Assembly: GCA_029945445.1 (NCBI GenBank)
Contig: JAQSCO010000055.1
Coordinates: 51,445-115,444, forward strand
DNA length: 64,000 nucleotides
Reading direction: 5' to 3'
From: Lacunisphaera sp.
Lineage (GTDB): Bacteria > Verrucomicrobiota > Verrucomicrobiia > Opitutales > Opitutaceae
Below are positions 26,796 through 35,660 of the stretch, piece after piece; within the stretch, counting starts at the first letter, position 1, and every line of letters starts with the position of its first letter. The notes beneath the pieces were generated by a model. The model was not told where the DNA came from and did not search any database. It saw only the letters and a program-made list of their open reading frames with translations. The translations under genes were made by a program, and so were the position numbers.

Positions 26796-27939
26796 ATGAT
26801 CGCACCCGAAACCTTTTCCCACCTTGAGAACATAAAGAAGCGCGCCGGCTACTTATGGAGGTTTCTTTGACGTCGAACAAAAGCAGCGCGAGATAGAGGC
26901 GATGGAGGCGGAGATGGGCGCCCCGGATTTCTGGAACAGCAGCGAGCGCGCCCAGAAGCACATCGCCAAGGTCAACGGCCTGAAGCGCACCATCGGCGGG
27001 CTCGTGGCCTTCCAGAAGCGGCTCGATGACGCGGCCGTCATGGTCGAGCTGATCGAGGCGTCCACCCCGGCCGAGCAGGAGGAATACGCCAAGGAGCTGA
27101 ACGCCTCCGTCACCGTGATGGTCGAGGAGCTCGACAAGCTCGAGATCGCGTCCTTCCTCACCGGCCAGTTCGACCGCAACAACGCCATCTTCAGCATTCA
27201 GGCCGGCGCCGGCGGCACCGAGTCGAACGACTGGGCCGACATCCTGTTCCGCATGTATTCGCGCTGGTGCGAGCGCCGCGGCTTCTCGGTCGAGCTGATG
27301 GACGTGCAGCCTGGCGATCAGGCGGGCATTTCCAAGGCCACCATCCTCATCAAGGGCGAGAACGCCTACGGCTACGCCAAGGCCGAGCGCGGCGTCCACC
27401 GCCTCGTGCGCATCAGCCCGTTCGACTCGAACAAGCGCCGCCACACCTCCTTCTGCGCCGTCGACGTCGTGGCCGAGATCACCGAGGAGATCGTCATCGA
27501 CATTCCCGAGGACGAGATCCGCACCGACGTCTACCGCTCCTCCGGCAAGGGCGGCCAGGGCGTCAACACCACGGACTCCGCCGTGCGCCTCACCCACATG
27601 CCCTCGGGCATCGTGGTCGTCTGCCAAAACGAGCGCTCGCAGATCAAGAACAAGGCCGCCGCCTTGAACGTGCTGAAGGCCCGCCTCTACGAGAAACGCC
27701 TCGACGACAAGCGCAGCGAGATGGAGAAATTCTACGGCGAGAAGGGTGAGATCGGCTTCGGCAGCCAGATCCGGAGCTACGTGCTCCAGCCCTACCAGAT
27801 GGTAAAGGACCTGCGCACCGGCGTCAGCACGAGCGACACCCAGGGCGTGCTCGACGGCGACCTCGACCGCTTCATCTACGGCTGGCTCCGCGCCGGCTGC
27901 CCGCGGCACCGCAACAAGGACATCCAGATGGATGACTAG
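26796..27939 (+). CDS. prfB: Peptide chain release factor 2 (programmed +1 frameshift)
   Basis: Release factor that reads UGA and UAA stop codons. The 5' frame encodes 24 residues (26796-26867) and meets an in-frame TGA at 26868; a +1 shift there joins it to the frame 26869-27939, giving about 380 residues. The RF2 anticodon-like tripeptide SPF is in [12 protein letters not shown], and the catalytic GGQ in [15 protein letters not shown]. The ATG at 26796 gives [16 protein letters not shown]. Expression should be autoregulated: scarce RF2 favours the shift and full-length synthesis. Confidence 0.96.
26857..26871 (+). promoter_or_regulatory. prfB programmed +1 frameshift site
   Basis: An internal Shine-Dalgarno-like GGAGG (26857-26861), a 3-nt spacer TTT, then the slippery CTT TGA C (26865-26871). 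This is the standard prfB recoding arrangement: the tRNA on CTT slips to TTT and reading continues with GAC. Confidence 0.95.
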
Positions 27940-27940
27940 A

Positions 27941-28031
27941 CACAGAGCACAGATGACAGAGGACAGCGAACAGGTTGTGTTTTCCGGCCGGCGGAGTTCT
28001 GTCCTCTGTTTTCTGTAATCTGTCCTCTGTT
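27941..28031. repeat. Inverted repeat of the ACAGAGGACAG type
   Basis: ACAGATGACAGAGGACAG on the left is complementary to the right-hand CTGTCCTCTGTTTTCTGT and CTGTCCTCTGT segments. It fills the gap between prfB and the ATP-grasp-like gene. Confidence 0.65.
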
Positions 28032-28035
28032 CAAA

Positions 28036-29457
28036 ATGCCCGACCTTTCCCAAGAAACCCTGCGCTCCGCTTTCAGCGCCCAGTCGCTGTTCGAGGACAA
28101 GTCGTGGCAGCTGTCGCCGCAGGCCTGGCCGCTCACGCCCGCGCAGGTCGCGGAGCTGGAGCAGATCGGCGCCGCGTGCCTCGAGTTTCACCAGGCGCTG
28201 GAGACGCTCTACTTCCGCTCTGTCGCCGGGAAGAATCTCCTCCGCAACAAGCCCCTGCTCGCGCCGTGGGTGGCCGACTACCTCGACCGCGGCAAACCCG
28301 CCGCGCTCATCGCGCACGCGCGCCATGCGCAGAACCGCGGCTTGTTCCCCACGGTCCTGCGGCCCGACCTGCTGCTGACCGCGGACGGCTTCGCGCTGAC
28401 CGAGTTCGACTCGGTGCCCGGCGGCATCGGGCTGACGGCCTTCCTCAACAAACTTTACGGCGGCGACACCGACCCGGCCGTGCTCGGCGCGGGCGGTGCG
28501 ATGGCCGAGAATTTCCACCAGTCCCTTGCCGGCCTGCGGCCGGGCATCCGCAATCCCCTCATCGCGATCCTCGTGAGCGACGAGGCCGCGACCTACCGGC
28601 CCGAGATGCAATGGCTGTCGGAGCAGCTCCAGCGGCTCGGCCGCCGGGTGTTCTGCATGCGGCCCGAGGATGTCTTCCCGCTCGGCGGCGAATTGTTCTT
28701 CGATGTCGAGGGCACGCCGGAGAAAATCGACATCATCTACCGCTTCTTCGAGCTCTTCGACTGGGCCAACGTGCGCATCGCGGCCGAGATCATGGAAGCA
28801 TGGGCGAGCGGGGCGGTGGCCATTGCGCCGCCGATGCGGCATTTTCAGGAGGAGAAGCTGGCGATGGCGCTGTTCCATCACCACCTGCTCGCGGAGTTCT
28901 GGGCCGAGACGCTCAGCGCCCGCAGCCGCAAGCTGCTCCAGTCGCTGATCCCGCAATCCTGGGTGATGGACCCGGCGCCGCTCCCGCCCGGCGCGGTGCT
29001 CGATGGTCCGCGCATCGGCGGCCGGATGCTCAACGACTGGCGCGAGCTCGCCGGCGCCTCGCAGAAGGAGCGCGACCTCATCATCAAGATTTCCGGCTTC
29101 CACGAGACGGCGTGGGGCGCGCGCAGCGTCATCCTCGGCAGCGATTGTTCGCGCGAGGAGTGGCAGCAGGGTGTCGAGCAGGCGCTCGCCCTCGCCCCGA
29201 CCAACCTGCACCTTCTCCAGGAATACCGGAAGCCCATGCGGGTGACGCATGCGGTCTATGACCAGCCGAAGGACGGCGCGCCCGCGGCGGCCGTGGCGAA
29301 GGCCGGCCGGTTGCGGCTCTGCCCGTATTATTTCGTCGTGGGCGGCACGGCCCGGCTCTCGGGTGCGCTGGCGACGTTCTGTCCGCCGGACAAAAAGATT
29401 ATCCATGGGATGGTCGATGCGGCCTTGCTCCCGTGTAGGGTTTTATCCTTAACCTAA
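28036..29457 (+). CDS. Large conserved protein, possibly ATP-grasp-like
   Basis: A 473-residue soluble protein without signal peptide. The N-terminal half contains LLLTADGFALTEFDSVPGGIGLTAFLNKLY, a pattern like the substrate/nucleotide side of glutathionylspermidine-synthase-like and circularly permuted ATP-grasp proteins, and the C-terminal half has LIIKISGFHETAWGARSV and RLRLCPYYFVVGG. This suggests an ATP-dependent ligase, but I cannot place the full set of ATP-grasp residues, so the call is tentative. The Sel1/LysM gene starts 4 nt after its stop, so the two are almost certainly cotranscribed. Confidence 0.5.
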   Translation: MPDLSQETLRSAFSAQSLFEDKSWQLSPQAWPLTPAQVAELEQIGAACLEFHQALETLYFRSVAGKNLLRNKPLLAPWVADYLDRGKPAALIAHARHAQNRGLFPTVLRPDLLLTADGFALTEFDSVPGGIGLTAFLNKLYGGDTDPAVLGAGGAMAENFHQSLAGLRPGIRNPLIAILVSDEAATYRPEMQWLSEQLQRLGRRVFCMRPEDVFPLGGELFFDVEGTPEKIDIIYRFFELFDWANVRIAAEIMEAWASGAVAIAPPMRHFQEEKLAMALFHHHLLAEFWAETLSARSRKLLQSLIPQSWVMDPAPLPPGAVLDGPRIGGRMLNDWRELAGASQKERDLIIKISGFHETAWGARSVILGSDCSREEWQQGVEQALALAPTNLHLLQEYRKPMRVTHAVYDQPKDGAPAAAVAKAGRLRLCPYYFVVGGTARLSGALATFCPPDKKIIHGMVDAALLPCRVLSLT

Positions 29458-29461
29458 GAGC

Positions 29462-32400
29462 GTGAGCAACTCCGCCGCTTCCCCCCGGACCATCCGGCCT
29501 GACGCCCTGTGGCTGCTTTTGGCCGCGGCCGTGTTTTTCGGGAGCCCCGGCCTGCCGGCGGCCCGGGCGCAGACGGCCGTTCCCGCGGGTGACCTCGCGC
29601 AGATCCGCGCCAAGGCCGACCAGGGCGACCTCGAGGCGCTCACCGTCATGGGCAATGCCTGCACCAATGCCTTGCTCGGGCTGAAACAGGATTTCGCCGA
29701 GGCGCTCACGTGGTATCGGCGCGCGGCGGAGAAGGGCTTTGCGCCGGCCCAGTTCAACCTCGGCCTCGCGTACGAGCTCGGTCGCGGCGTGCCGGCGGAC
29801 GACCGGGAAGCCTTCAAGTATTACCTGCTGGCTGCGGAACAGGGCTTCGCCGCCGCGCAGTTCAATGTCGGCAACATGTATGCCACCGGGCGGGGGGTCG
29901 GCCAGGATTTGTTTGAGTCCAACCTTTGGTATAAGCAGGCGGCCGAGAAGGGCCTCATCGAGGCGCAGTTCAGCCTGGGCGTGGCCTACGAGGCCGGGCG
30001 GGGCGTGAAGAAGGACGAGATGCAGGCCGCGCGCTGGTATAAGCAGGCCGCCGACCGGGGCTTTCCCCGTGCGCAATACAACCTCGGGCTGCTGCTGGAG
30101 GACGGCCGCGGCGTGGCCAAGAACGACACCGTCGCCGCGCAGTTCTACCGTGCCGCCGCCGAGCAGGGCTTTGCCGCCGCCCAGAAAAACTACGGCGTCA
30201 TGATTTCCGAGGGCCGCGGCGGCCTGGCCAAGGATCCGGTCCAGGCCTTTTTCTGGCTCAGCCTCGCGGCGGCGAATGGGGCCAATTCCGACGCGCGCGA
30301 CTTCGTCCGCAAGTCACTGAGCAACGAGCAGCTCGCGGCGGCGAACCAGCTGCTGGAGGAGCGCAAGGCGGGCAAGACACCGCCGCCGGCGGCCGCCACC
30401 CGCGCCGAGCCCACGGCGACTGCCACGACCGACCACGCCACCGCCACCCGCGTGGCCGAGCTGGCCACCGCCCTGGAGAAGGCCACCCAGGCCAACACCC
30501 AGTTCGCCGAGGCCAACCAGAAACTCGAATTCGAAAAGGTCCGGCTGGAGCAGGAACTCGGCAACCGGGCCGCCAACACCGAAGGCGCGAAGCTCATCGA
30601 GCAGTTGCGCGAGCAAAGCCGCCGGCTCTCCGGTCAGGTGCAGGCCCTCACCGTCGACAAGGAAACCGCCGAGCGCGAGGCCAAGATCCTGACCGCCCAG
30701 GTGAAGGATGCCCAGGATGAGCTCGCCCGGGCCAAGGCCGCCCCGGCGCCCGCCGACGATGCCGCCAAGCATCGGGCCGAGCTCGCCGGCCTGACCGCCA
30801 AGCTCGGGCAGGCGACGGCCGATCTCGCCAAGCTGCAGCAGGCCCAGCAGGAACTGACCGAGACCAACGCCCGCCTGCAGAAGGAAAAGGAAACCCTCGC
30901 CGCCGCGCCCAAGCCCGCCGCCGGGGCCGGGGCGGACAGCGGCAAATATCCCCTCCAAGGCGGGGACAAGGACTCCGTCATCGCCAACCTGCAGCGCGAC
31001 AACGCCCGCCTCAACGACGAGGTGAAGCGTTCCACCCGCGAGCTGATGTCACTCAACACGCAGCTGCGCGCCCTGCGCAGCGGCGCGGGCGGCAAGCCCG
31101 CGACCGACAACACCGCCAGCGCCGAACTGCGCACCGAGAACCAGCGGGTCGGCACCAATAACGACCGGCTGCAGAGCCAGCGCGACGCCGCGGTCAGCGA
31201 CGCGGAGAACTTGGCGAGCCAGTTGCGCGAGGCCCGGAGCGAGATTACCCGCCTCAACCAGCAGATCCAACTCTTGGGCTCCACCCGCCAGTCTTCCGAC
31301 GCGGCCAGCGACCAGTTGGGCCAGCTGACGAGCAAGGCCACGCAGGCGACACAGGAAGCCACCCGCCTGCAGACGGACAATGCGCGGCTGACCGCCCGTT
31401 TGGCCGAACTGGAAAAGCACCCCGGGGCGGCCTCCCCGGACAGCTCCCTCGGGCCCAAGCTGGCGGAAGCCCAGCAGACCGCCGCCCAGTGGCAGCAGCA
31501 GGTGCAGGCCTTGCAGAAGGAGAAGGTCGACTTGGAGAAGTGGTCGCAGTCACTGGAGAAGACCGTCAACGAGAAGACCACCGCCGCGGAGGCCGCCGGC
31601 GTCGAGACGACGGACCTGCGGGCCAAACTCACCCGGGCCGAGCAGCAGCTCGCCGCCACGCAGCAGGCAGCGGTTGGCGGCAGTGCCTTGCAGGCGAAGG
31701 CCGACCAGCTCGCGCAGGACAACGCCCGGCTGGGCCGACAGCTGGCTGAGGCCACCGCGGCCCTCGGGACGCAGCAGCAAACGGCGCAGAAACTCGCGGC
31801 CGACAGCACCGCGCTCGGCGAGCGCGTCCGCCAGGCGGAGGAAGCCCTCGCCGCCAAGGCCACGAGCAAGGCGGCCTCGAGCGAGACCGGGCCGCTCCGG
31901 CAACAGCTGGCCGAGGCGCAGGACCGCGCGGAGCAGGCGGTGCGCGAGAAACAGTCGCTCGCGGACAAGGTCGCCGCCGAGCACAGCAGCTACCTCAAGG
32001 CCCAGGCCCGCGTCGCCACCTTGGAAACCGATTTGCGCAACGCGCAGCAGAAGCCGGCCCCCGGCAACACCGCCGCGCTCGACGATTTGAAGCAGCAGCT
32101 GGCCGAGGCCAACGCAGCCCTCGAAAAGAGCGGAGCGACCGTGGCCGAGCTTACCGCCGCCAACGACCGGTTGGAAAAGCAGTCCGCCGCCGCTGACCGC
32201 ACCCAGCGGGAACTCATCGCCGTAAAAACCCAGCTCACCGACCTCCGGCAGCAGCTCGCGGCCGCCCAGCAAACGGCCCCGGAGGTCGCGGCCCTGCGCG
32301 AGGAGAACGGCCGCCTCCGCCCGGCGGCCGGCGAAGCCGCCACCTTCAAGGCCAAGGCCGAGCAGCTGGCCCGGGACAACGATCAGCTCACCGGCTTCAT

Positions 32401-33886
32401 GAACAGCAACCGGCGCGACCTCAACGAGGCGCAGGCCAGGGTTGCGGGGCTGGAAAAACAGCTGGAGGAGGCCCGCACCATCCGCACGCGCAGCGGCGAC
32501 GACACCACGAAGCTCCGGACCGAGCTGGCCGAGGCAAACCAGAGCGTCGAGAAGCTCAATGGCACCGTGGCTGAATTGACCGCGGCGAATGACCGGCTCG
32601 AAAAGGACCTGGACAACGCCCGAAAGTCCACCGCCGCCGCCTTGGCCGCCCAGTCGCAGGCCGTCACCGCCGCCCAGCCCGACGCCTACAAGATGGAGAT
32701 CAGCACCCTGCAGGGCCGGGTGAAGGAGCTCGAGGGCCAGATCGAGGACGAGCGCGGCAATGCCGCCAAGGAGGTCGGGACGATAGCTGCGCAGCTCGCG
32801 CGCACGCGCGACACCAACAAATCACTCACCGAGGCCAATCGCGCCCTCATGAACGCCAAGCAGTCCGAGACCCCCACGGTCGACCAGGACGAGTTCGACC
32901 GGCTGCAAGCCAAAGTCCGCGACCTCGCCGCCGCGGGCGACGAGGCCCGCCGGCAGAATCAGAAGCTGGTGGACGACAACCAGCGCCTCGCCACCGAGCG
33001 GGCAACCCTCGTGCAGCAGCTCACGGACGCGCGCAAGGTCGCCACCGTGCTGCCCGGCCTGTCCGACGAGAAGGCCGCGCTGCAGGAACGCCTCGAGGCC
33101 GTCGGCGCGCAACTGCTCAAGGCGCAGCAGGACATCGACACCCTGCAGAAGGAGAACGCCGACGCCACTTCGCAGGCCATCGCCAGCAAGCAGGCGGGGG
33201 AGAAGGCGCAGGCCGACCTCGCGGCGCTGCAGGGTCGCGCGACCGAGGCCGAGAAGGCCGCCGAGTCGCACAACACCTCCGTAGCCCAGCTGACCGAGGC
33301 CAACGCCAAGCTCGAGAACGAGCGCACCGACCTCCGCCGGCAAGTGGCGGCCAGCAAGGCCGAGAACACCCGCCTGTCGCAGACGACCGGCAGCCTGGAA
33401 CAGTTGAAGGCCGATGCCGAGCGCAGTGCCCAGCAGAACATCGACGCACTCACCGCCCAGCTCGCCCAGGCCCGCCGCGACCTGCAGAGCGCCCGCGACG
33501 CCAATTCCCGCCTCGTGGAGGGCAATGTCGCGCAGGAACGTGATCGCGCCACCATCCTGACCCAGCTCCAGCAGCAGAACAGCGCGCTCGCCGCCCGGCT
33601 CTCCCAGGCGCAGGGCACGCTCGACCAGATTGCCTCCGCCGCGCGGCTCGGCACGCCCGCCGCGGCCCTCGCGGCCGGCAACCCGCCGCCGATTCCGACC
33701 GTGCGCACCGCCCCGGTGGGCGCCGAGGTGCGCTACCACACGGTGACCGAGGGCGATTCACTTTCGCGCATCAGCATGCGCTACTACGGCACGGCGAACC
33801 GCTGGCAGGAAATCTACAACGCGAACCGCGACGTGCTGCAGGGCTCCAGCGCCCTGCGCGTCGGGATGCAGCTGCGGATCCCGTAA
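29462..33886 (+). CDS. Giant exported Sel1-repeat / coiled-coil / LysM protein
   Basis: A 1,474-residue exported protein. The signal peptide (ALWLLLAAAVFFGSPGLPAA, cleaved after ARAQ) is followed by about seven Sel1-type repeats (roughly 43-295; units such as AQFNLGLAYELGRGV). An Ala/Gln/Glu/Lys-rich coiled coil follows for about 1,050 residues (roughly 335-1395), with many TAANDRLEK- and AQLTEANAKLE-like heptads. A C-terminal LysM module (about 1417-1474; YHTVTEGDSLSRISMRYYG ... LRVGMQLRIP) should bind peptidoglycan. A rod that spans the periplasm from a protein-interaction head to the wall is a reasonable guess. The start is GTG at 29462, 4 nt after the upstream stop. Confidence 0.85.
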   Translation: MSNSAASPRTIRPDALWLLLAAAVFFGSPGLPAARAQTAVPAGDLAQIRAKADQGDLEALTVMGNACTNALLGLKQDFAEALTWYRRAAEKGFAPAQFNLGLAYELGRGVPADDREAFKYYLLAAEQGFAAAQFNVGNMYATGRGVGQDLFESNLWYKQAAEKGLIEAQFSLGVAYEAGRGVKKDEMQAARWYKQAADRGFPRAQYNLGLLLEDGRGVAKNDTVAAQFYRAAAEQGFAAAQKNYGVMISEGRGGLAKDPVQAFFWLSLAAANGANSDARDFVRKSLSNEQLAAANQLLEERKAGKTPPPAAATRAEPTATATTDHATATRVAELATALEKATQANTQFAEANQKLEFEKVRLEQELGNRAANTEGAKLIEQLREQSRRLSGQVQALTVDKETAEREAKILTAQVKDAQDELARAKAAPAPADDAAKHRAELAGLTAKLGQATADLAKLQQAQQELTETNARLQKEKETLAAAPKPAAGAGADSGKYPLQGGDKDSVIANLQRDNARLNDEVKRSTRELMSLNTQLRALRSGAGGKPATDNTASAELRTENQRVGTNNDRLQSQRDAAVSDAENLASQLREARSEITRLNQQIQLLGSTRQSSDAASDQLGQLTSKATQATQEATRLQTDNARLTARLAELEKHPGAASPDSSLGPKLAEAQQTAAQWQQQVQALQKEKVDLEKWSQSLEKTVNEKTTAAEAAGVETTDLRAKLTRAEQQLAATQQAAVGGSALQAKADQLAQDNARLGRQLAEATAALGTQQQTAQKLAADSTALGERVRQAEEALAAKATSKAASSETGPLRQQLAEAQDRAEQAVREKQSLADKVAAEHSSYLKAQARVATLETDLRNAQQKPAPGNTAALDDLKQQLAEANAALEKSGATVAELTAANDRLEKQSAAADRTQRELIAVKTQLTDLRQQLAAAQQTAPEVAALREENGRLRPAAGEAATFKAKAEQLARDNDQLTGFMNSNRRDLNEAQARVAGLEKQLEEARTIRTRSGDDTTKLRTELAEANQSVEKLNGTVAELTAANDRLEKDLDNARKSTAAALAAQSQAVTAAQPDAYKMEISTLQGRVKELEGQIEDERGNAAKEVGTIAAQLARTRDTNKSLTEANRALMNAKQSETPTVDQDEFDRLQAKVRDLAAAGDEARRQNQKLVDDNQRLATERATLVQQLTDARKVATVLPGLSDEKAALQERLEAVGAQLLKAQQDIDTLQKENADATSQAIASKQAGEKAQADLAALQGRATEAEKAAESHNTSVAQLTEANAKLENERTDLRRQVAASKAENTRLSQTTGSLEQLKADAERSAQQNIDALTAQLAQARRDLQSARDANSRLVEGNVAQERDRATILTQLQQQNSALAARLSQAQGTLDQIASAARLGTPAAALAAGNPPPIPTVRTAPVGAEVRYHTVTEGDSLSRISMRYYGTANRWQEIYNANRDVLQGSSALRVGMQLRIP

Positions 33887-33888
33887 TT

Positions 33889-33950
33889 GGAGGGCGGACG
33901 CCCTCGTCCGCCATGGCCCGCGGGGTGGGGGCACCCCGCCTCCAGTATGA
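33889..33950. repeat. Two abutting hairpin repeats (GGAGGG and family B)
   Basis: GGCGGACGCCCTCGTCCGCC is a hairpin and is followed by the family B unit GCGGGGTG-GGGG-CACCCCGC then CTCCA. The latter matches the copy inside dnaE. Confidence 0.7.
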
Positions 33951-33957
33951 ATCTTTC

Positions 33958-33991
33958 CCAAAAAAAGAAGGCACGCCTCGCGGCGTGCCTC
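33958..33991 (-). terminator. Terminator of the minus-strand mini-gene
   Basis: On the minus strand, AGGCACGCC, GCGA and GGCGTGCCT form a 9-bp stem followed by TCTTTTTTT, 26 bp after the stop codon of the 34016-34288 gene. Confidence 0.85.
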
Positions 33992-34015
33992 CGGTGATTT
34001 TCTATGGCAAAAAAC

Positions 34016-34288
34016 TCAGGCAACGGCGACTGCACCGGCCAGGGCCGGGGCGGCGGTGACGGCCGGGCCGCTCGACTGCTTCGCCAGGTGGGCGAAGAAC
34101 TGGTCGCGGCGGTCGCGGGCCACCTTGACATCCTTCGTGCCGAGGGAGCGGCGGATGCGCTCCTTGGTGAAGGGGGTCGGGTAGACCGTATAGTGCAGAA
34201 ACCACGTTCCGTTGTTGTTCCAGAGGTGGTGATTCGGATTCGCTTCGCTGATGCGAAGTGAAGCGAGGGTGATGAGGTTGGCAGACAT
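34016..34288 (-). CDS. Integrase-N-terminus-like mini-protein
   Basis: A 90-residue protein. The core (NNGTWFLHYTVYPTPFTKER, then IRRSLGTKDVKVARDRRDQF) resembles the N-terminal three-stranded DNA-binding domain of phage-type tyrosine recombinases, which typically read 'G-x-W-x-h-x-h ... R-x-S-LGTKD-x-x-x-A'. No catalytic recombinase domain follows: the protein ends in an alanine-rich tail and a strong terminator. It may be a stand-alone DNA-binding protein, a recombination accessory factor or a domesticated remnant. It heads the accessory island. Confidence 0.55.
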   Translation of the reverse strand: MSANLITLASLRISEANPNHHLWNNNGTWFLHYTVYPTPFTKERIRRSLGTKDVKVARDRRDQFFAHLAKQSSGPAVTAAPALAGAVAVA

Positions 34289-34349
34289 GATGCGTGAGCG
34301 GTTGATGGTTAGTTAATCGTTCCCGCATCAGGGTTTTTCCTGAAAACGA

Positions 34350-34386
34350 AAAGCCGCCTGAGGGCATCAGGCGGCTTTTTCGCTTT
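34350..34386. terminator. Strong bidirectional terminator hairpin
   Basis: AAAAGCCGCCTGA (34350-34362) and TCAGGCGGCTTTT (34368-34380) form a perfect 13-bp stem with loop GGGCA, followed by T-runs on both strands. No annotated gene ends here, so it may stop an untranslated minus-strand transcript from the structured stretch 34390-34530, or insulate the mini-gene from upstream. Confidence 0.85.
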
Positions 34387-34535
34387 TTTGGAGGAGTTTT
34401 TTTGTTAGAGGGTTTGACCCCTCTCACATCCGGGTGACTTGCGTCACTCGAAACCACCGTGATCACTCCTAGACCCGGTTGGCAGAACCGGCTGTTGCCA
34501 GCCGATCCTTTCCTGATGCGACGCCGACTGTGCGA
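34387..34535 (-). ncRNA. Candidate structured small RNA or leader
   Basis: No coding frame is convincing in 34289-34712. On the minus strand three hairpins occur in order, CCGGTT/AACCGG, GTGAC-GCAA-GTCAC and AGAGGG-GTCAAA-CCCTCT, followed by an A-rich spacer and the strong terminator at 34350-34386. The arrangement looks like a small RNA or a structured leader ahead of the minus-strand mini-gene. It matches no RNA family I recognise; the AGAGGG loop is not a tRNA T-arm because it lacks the TTC. Confidence 0.3.
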
Positions 34536-34654
34536 ATCATCGCGGCCTAGGCCAGAAGAATCTTCGGAAAGTTTCCGGCTCGTGGCCGCGTCGGGGGAAA
34601 TGTCTGCAAATGGACGAGTTAGCGACCCGGGCGGGTGAGGTATTTGCTGGAAAC

Positions 34655-34670
34655 GTATCTTTATTGATAC
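34655..34670. promoter_or_regulatory. Candidate operator of the HigA-like regulator
   Basis: GTATC-TTTATT-GATAC is a perfect 5-bp dyad with an AT-rich centre, 43 bp before the HTH gene start. A position over the likely promoter fits autoregulation by an XRE-type antitoxin. Confidence 0.4.
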
Positions 34671-34712
34671 ACCGTTGTTGCCATTCAATCTCCGTCATGG
34701 AAAAATGCCGGC

Positions 34713-35012
34713 ATGAACCCGGACAAACGGCTGCGTTTCGAAGAAAAATCCACCGAGCATCTGCGCGAGGAAGGAATCTATTGGGAGGCGGAAGCGGCGC
34801 GGTTGAAGCAGCTGATTGCCGCGGCCCTGTCACGCCAGATGGAGCGCCGCGGGCTCACATTGTCCGAACTGGCGGCGACCCTGGAGACCAGCCGCGCGGC
34901 GCTGAACCGGATCATGGATCCCGCGAACACCGCGATCACGCTCACGACACTGACCCGCACCGCGGCGGCCCTGGGCTGCAAGGTGAAGCTGGAGATTGTC
35001 GTGCCGCGGTGA
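34713..35012 (+). CDS. XRE/HigA-like helix-turn-helix protein
   Basis: A 99-residue DNA-binding protein. The helix-turn-helix spans about 46-75 (GLTLSELAATLETSRAALNRIM), followed by the family motif DPANTAITLTTLTRTAAALG and a short C-terminal strand (KVKLEIVV), as in HigA-type antitoxins. No HigB-like toxin gene lies directly upstream or downstream, so it is either a solitary antitoxin-type regulator or controls the neighbouring toxin-antitoxin pair 77 bp downstream. Confidence 0.8.
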   Translation: MNPDKRLRFEEKSTEHLREEGIYWEAEAARLKQLIAAALSRQMERRGLTLSELAATLETSRAALNRIMDPANTAITLTTLTRTAAALGCKVKLEIVVPR

Positions 35013-35088
35013 ACCGGAAGTGGGATTAGGCCGAAAAGCTGTCTAAATCCGATTTGCCAAGGGCATCTTGCTACGCATCGTTGTTTCC

Positions 35089-35310
35089 ATGAGCACGGTG
35101 CAGGAAATCAAGTCGGCCATCGAGCAGCTCCCCTTGGAGGAGCGGGCCGCGCTGGTGGCTGAACTCTGCGGCTGGACCGACGACGAGTGGGACCGACGGA
35201 TGAAGGCCGATGCCAAGTCCGGCAAGTTTGCGGGGTTGAACGAGGAAGCGGCCAACGCCTACAAATCCGGCCAAGCCAAGCCGCTCGACGATATTCTGGA
35301 CAAGTCGTGA
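35089..35310 (+). CDS. Antitoxin of a type II toxin-antitoxin pair
   Basis: An acidic 73-residue protein that begins STVQEIKSAIEQLPLEE, a pattern shared by small addiction-module components, then continues with WTDDEWDRRMKADAKSG and a flexible C-terminal tail that would wrap the toxin. Its stop codon overlaps the toxin's GTG start by 2 nt, the usual arrangement in which the antitoxin is made first. The ATG at 35089 starts the conserved N-terminus. A truncated relative lies at 16546-16680. Confidence 0.72.
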   Translation: MSTVQEIKSAIEQLPLEERAALVAELCGWTDDEWDRRMKADAKSGKFAGLNEEAANAYKSGQAKPLDDILDKS

Positions 35311-35567
35311 GAATCCCGAGCCGCGGAACCCCTGAATTCTGGCGGCTCTATCAGATGTTGCCCGCCGAGGTGAAGGTCGTTGCCCGCAAAAATTACCGGC
35401 TCTGGCAGGCCAACTCGTTTCACCCGTCGCTGCATTTCAAGCCCATCGGCAAGCCCAACTGGTCGGTGCGGATTGGAGATCACTACCGCGCCATCGGCCG
35501 GTTCATTGGCAGCGAGTTCGTCTGGGAGTGGATCGGTTCCCACTCCGACTATGACAAGCGGTTCTGA
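35307..35567 (+). CDS. ParE/RelE-fold toxin
   Basis: An 86-residue protein from a GTG start that overlaps the antitoxin stop. The pattern TPEFWRLYQMLPAEVKVVARK, WQANSFHPSLHFKPIG and WSVRIGDHYRAIGRF ends with EWIGSHSDYDKRF. The C-terminal GxHxxYD motif and the R-I-G-D-x-Y-R strand are classic for the RelE/ParE superfamily. Members either cut ribosome-bound mRNA or poison gyrase; the subgroup cannot be decided here. Confidence 0.85.
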   Translation: MRIPSRGTPEFWRLYQMLPAEVKVVARKNYRLWQANSFHPSLHFKPIGKPNWSVRIGDHYRAIGRFIGSEFVWEWIGSHSDYDKRF

Positions 35568-35660
35568 TGGTTCGCTGCCGGGTGAATCTGAATATCGTGG
35601 TCACGCGATGGAGGCGGCGGTGAAGATCAAATTCCTCAGCCTAGCTCCGTATGACTCATC

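Noticed and set aside
26158..29406. Open frame of 1,082 codons on the minus strand across fcl, prfB and the ATP-grasp-like gene
   Set aside because: It crosses three well-supported plus-strand genes and several intergenic repeats.
34410..34435. tRNA T-arm-like stem with loop GTCAAA
   Set aside because: The loop lacks the TTC-R-A pattern and no acceptor, D or anticodon stems fit around it.
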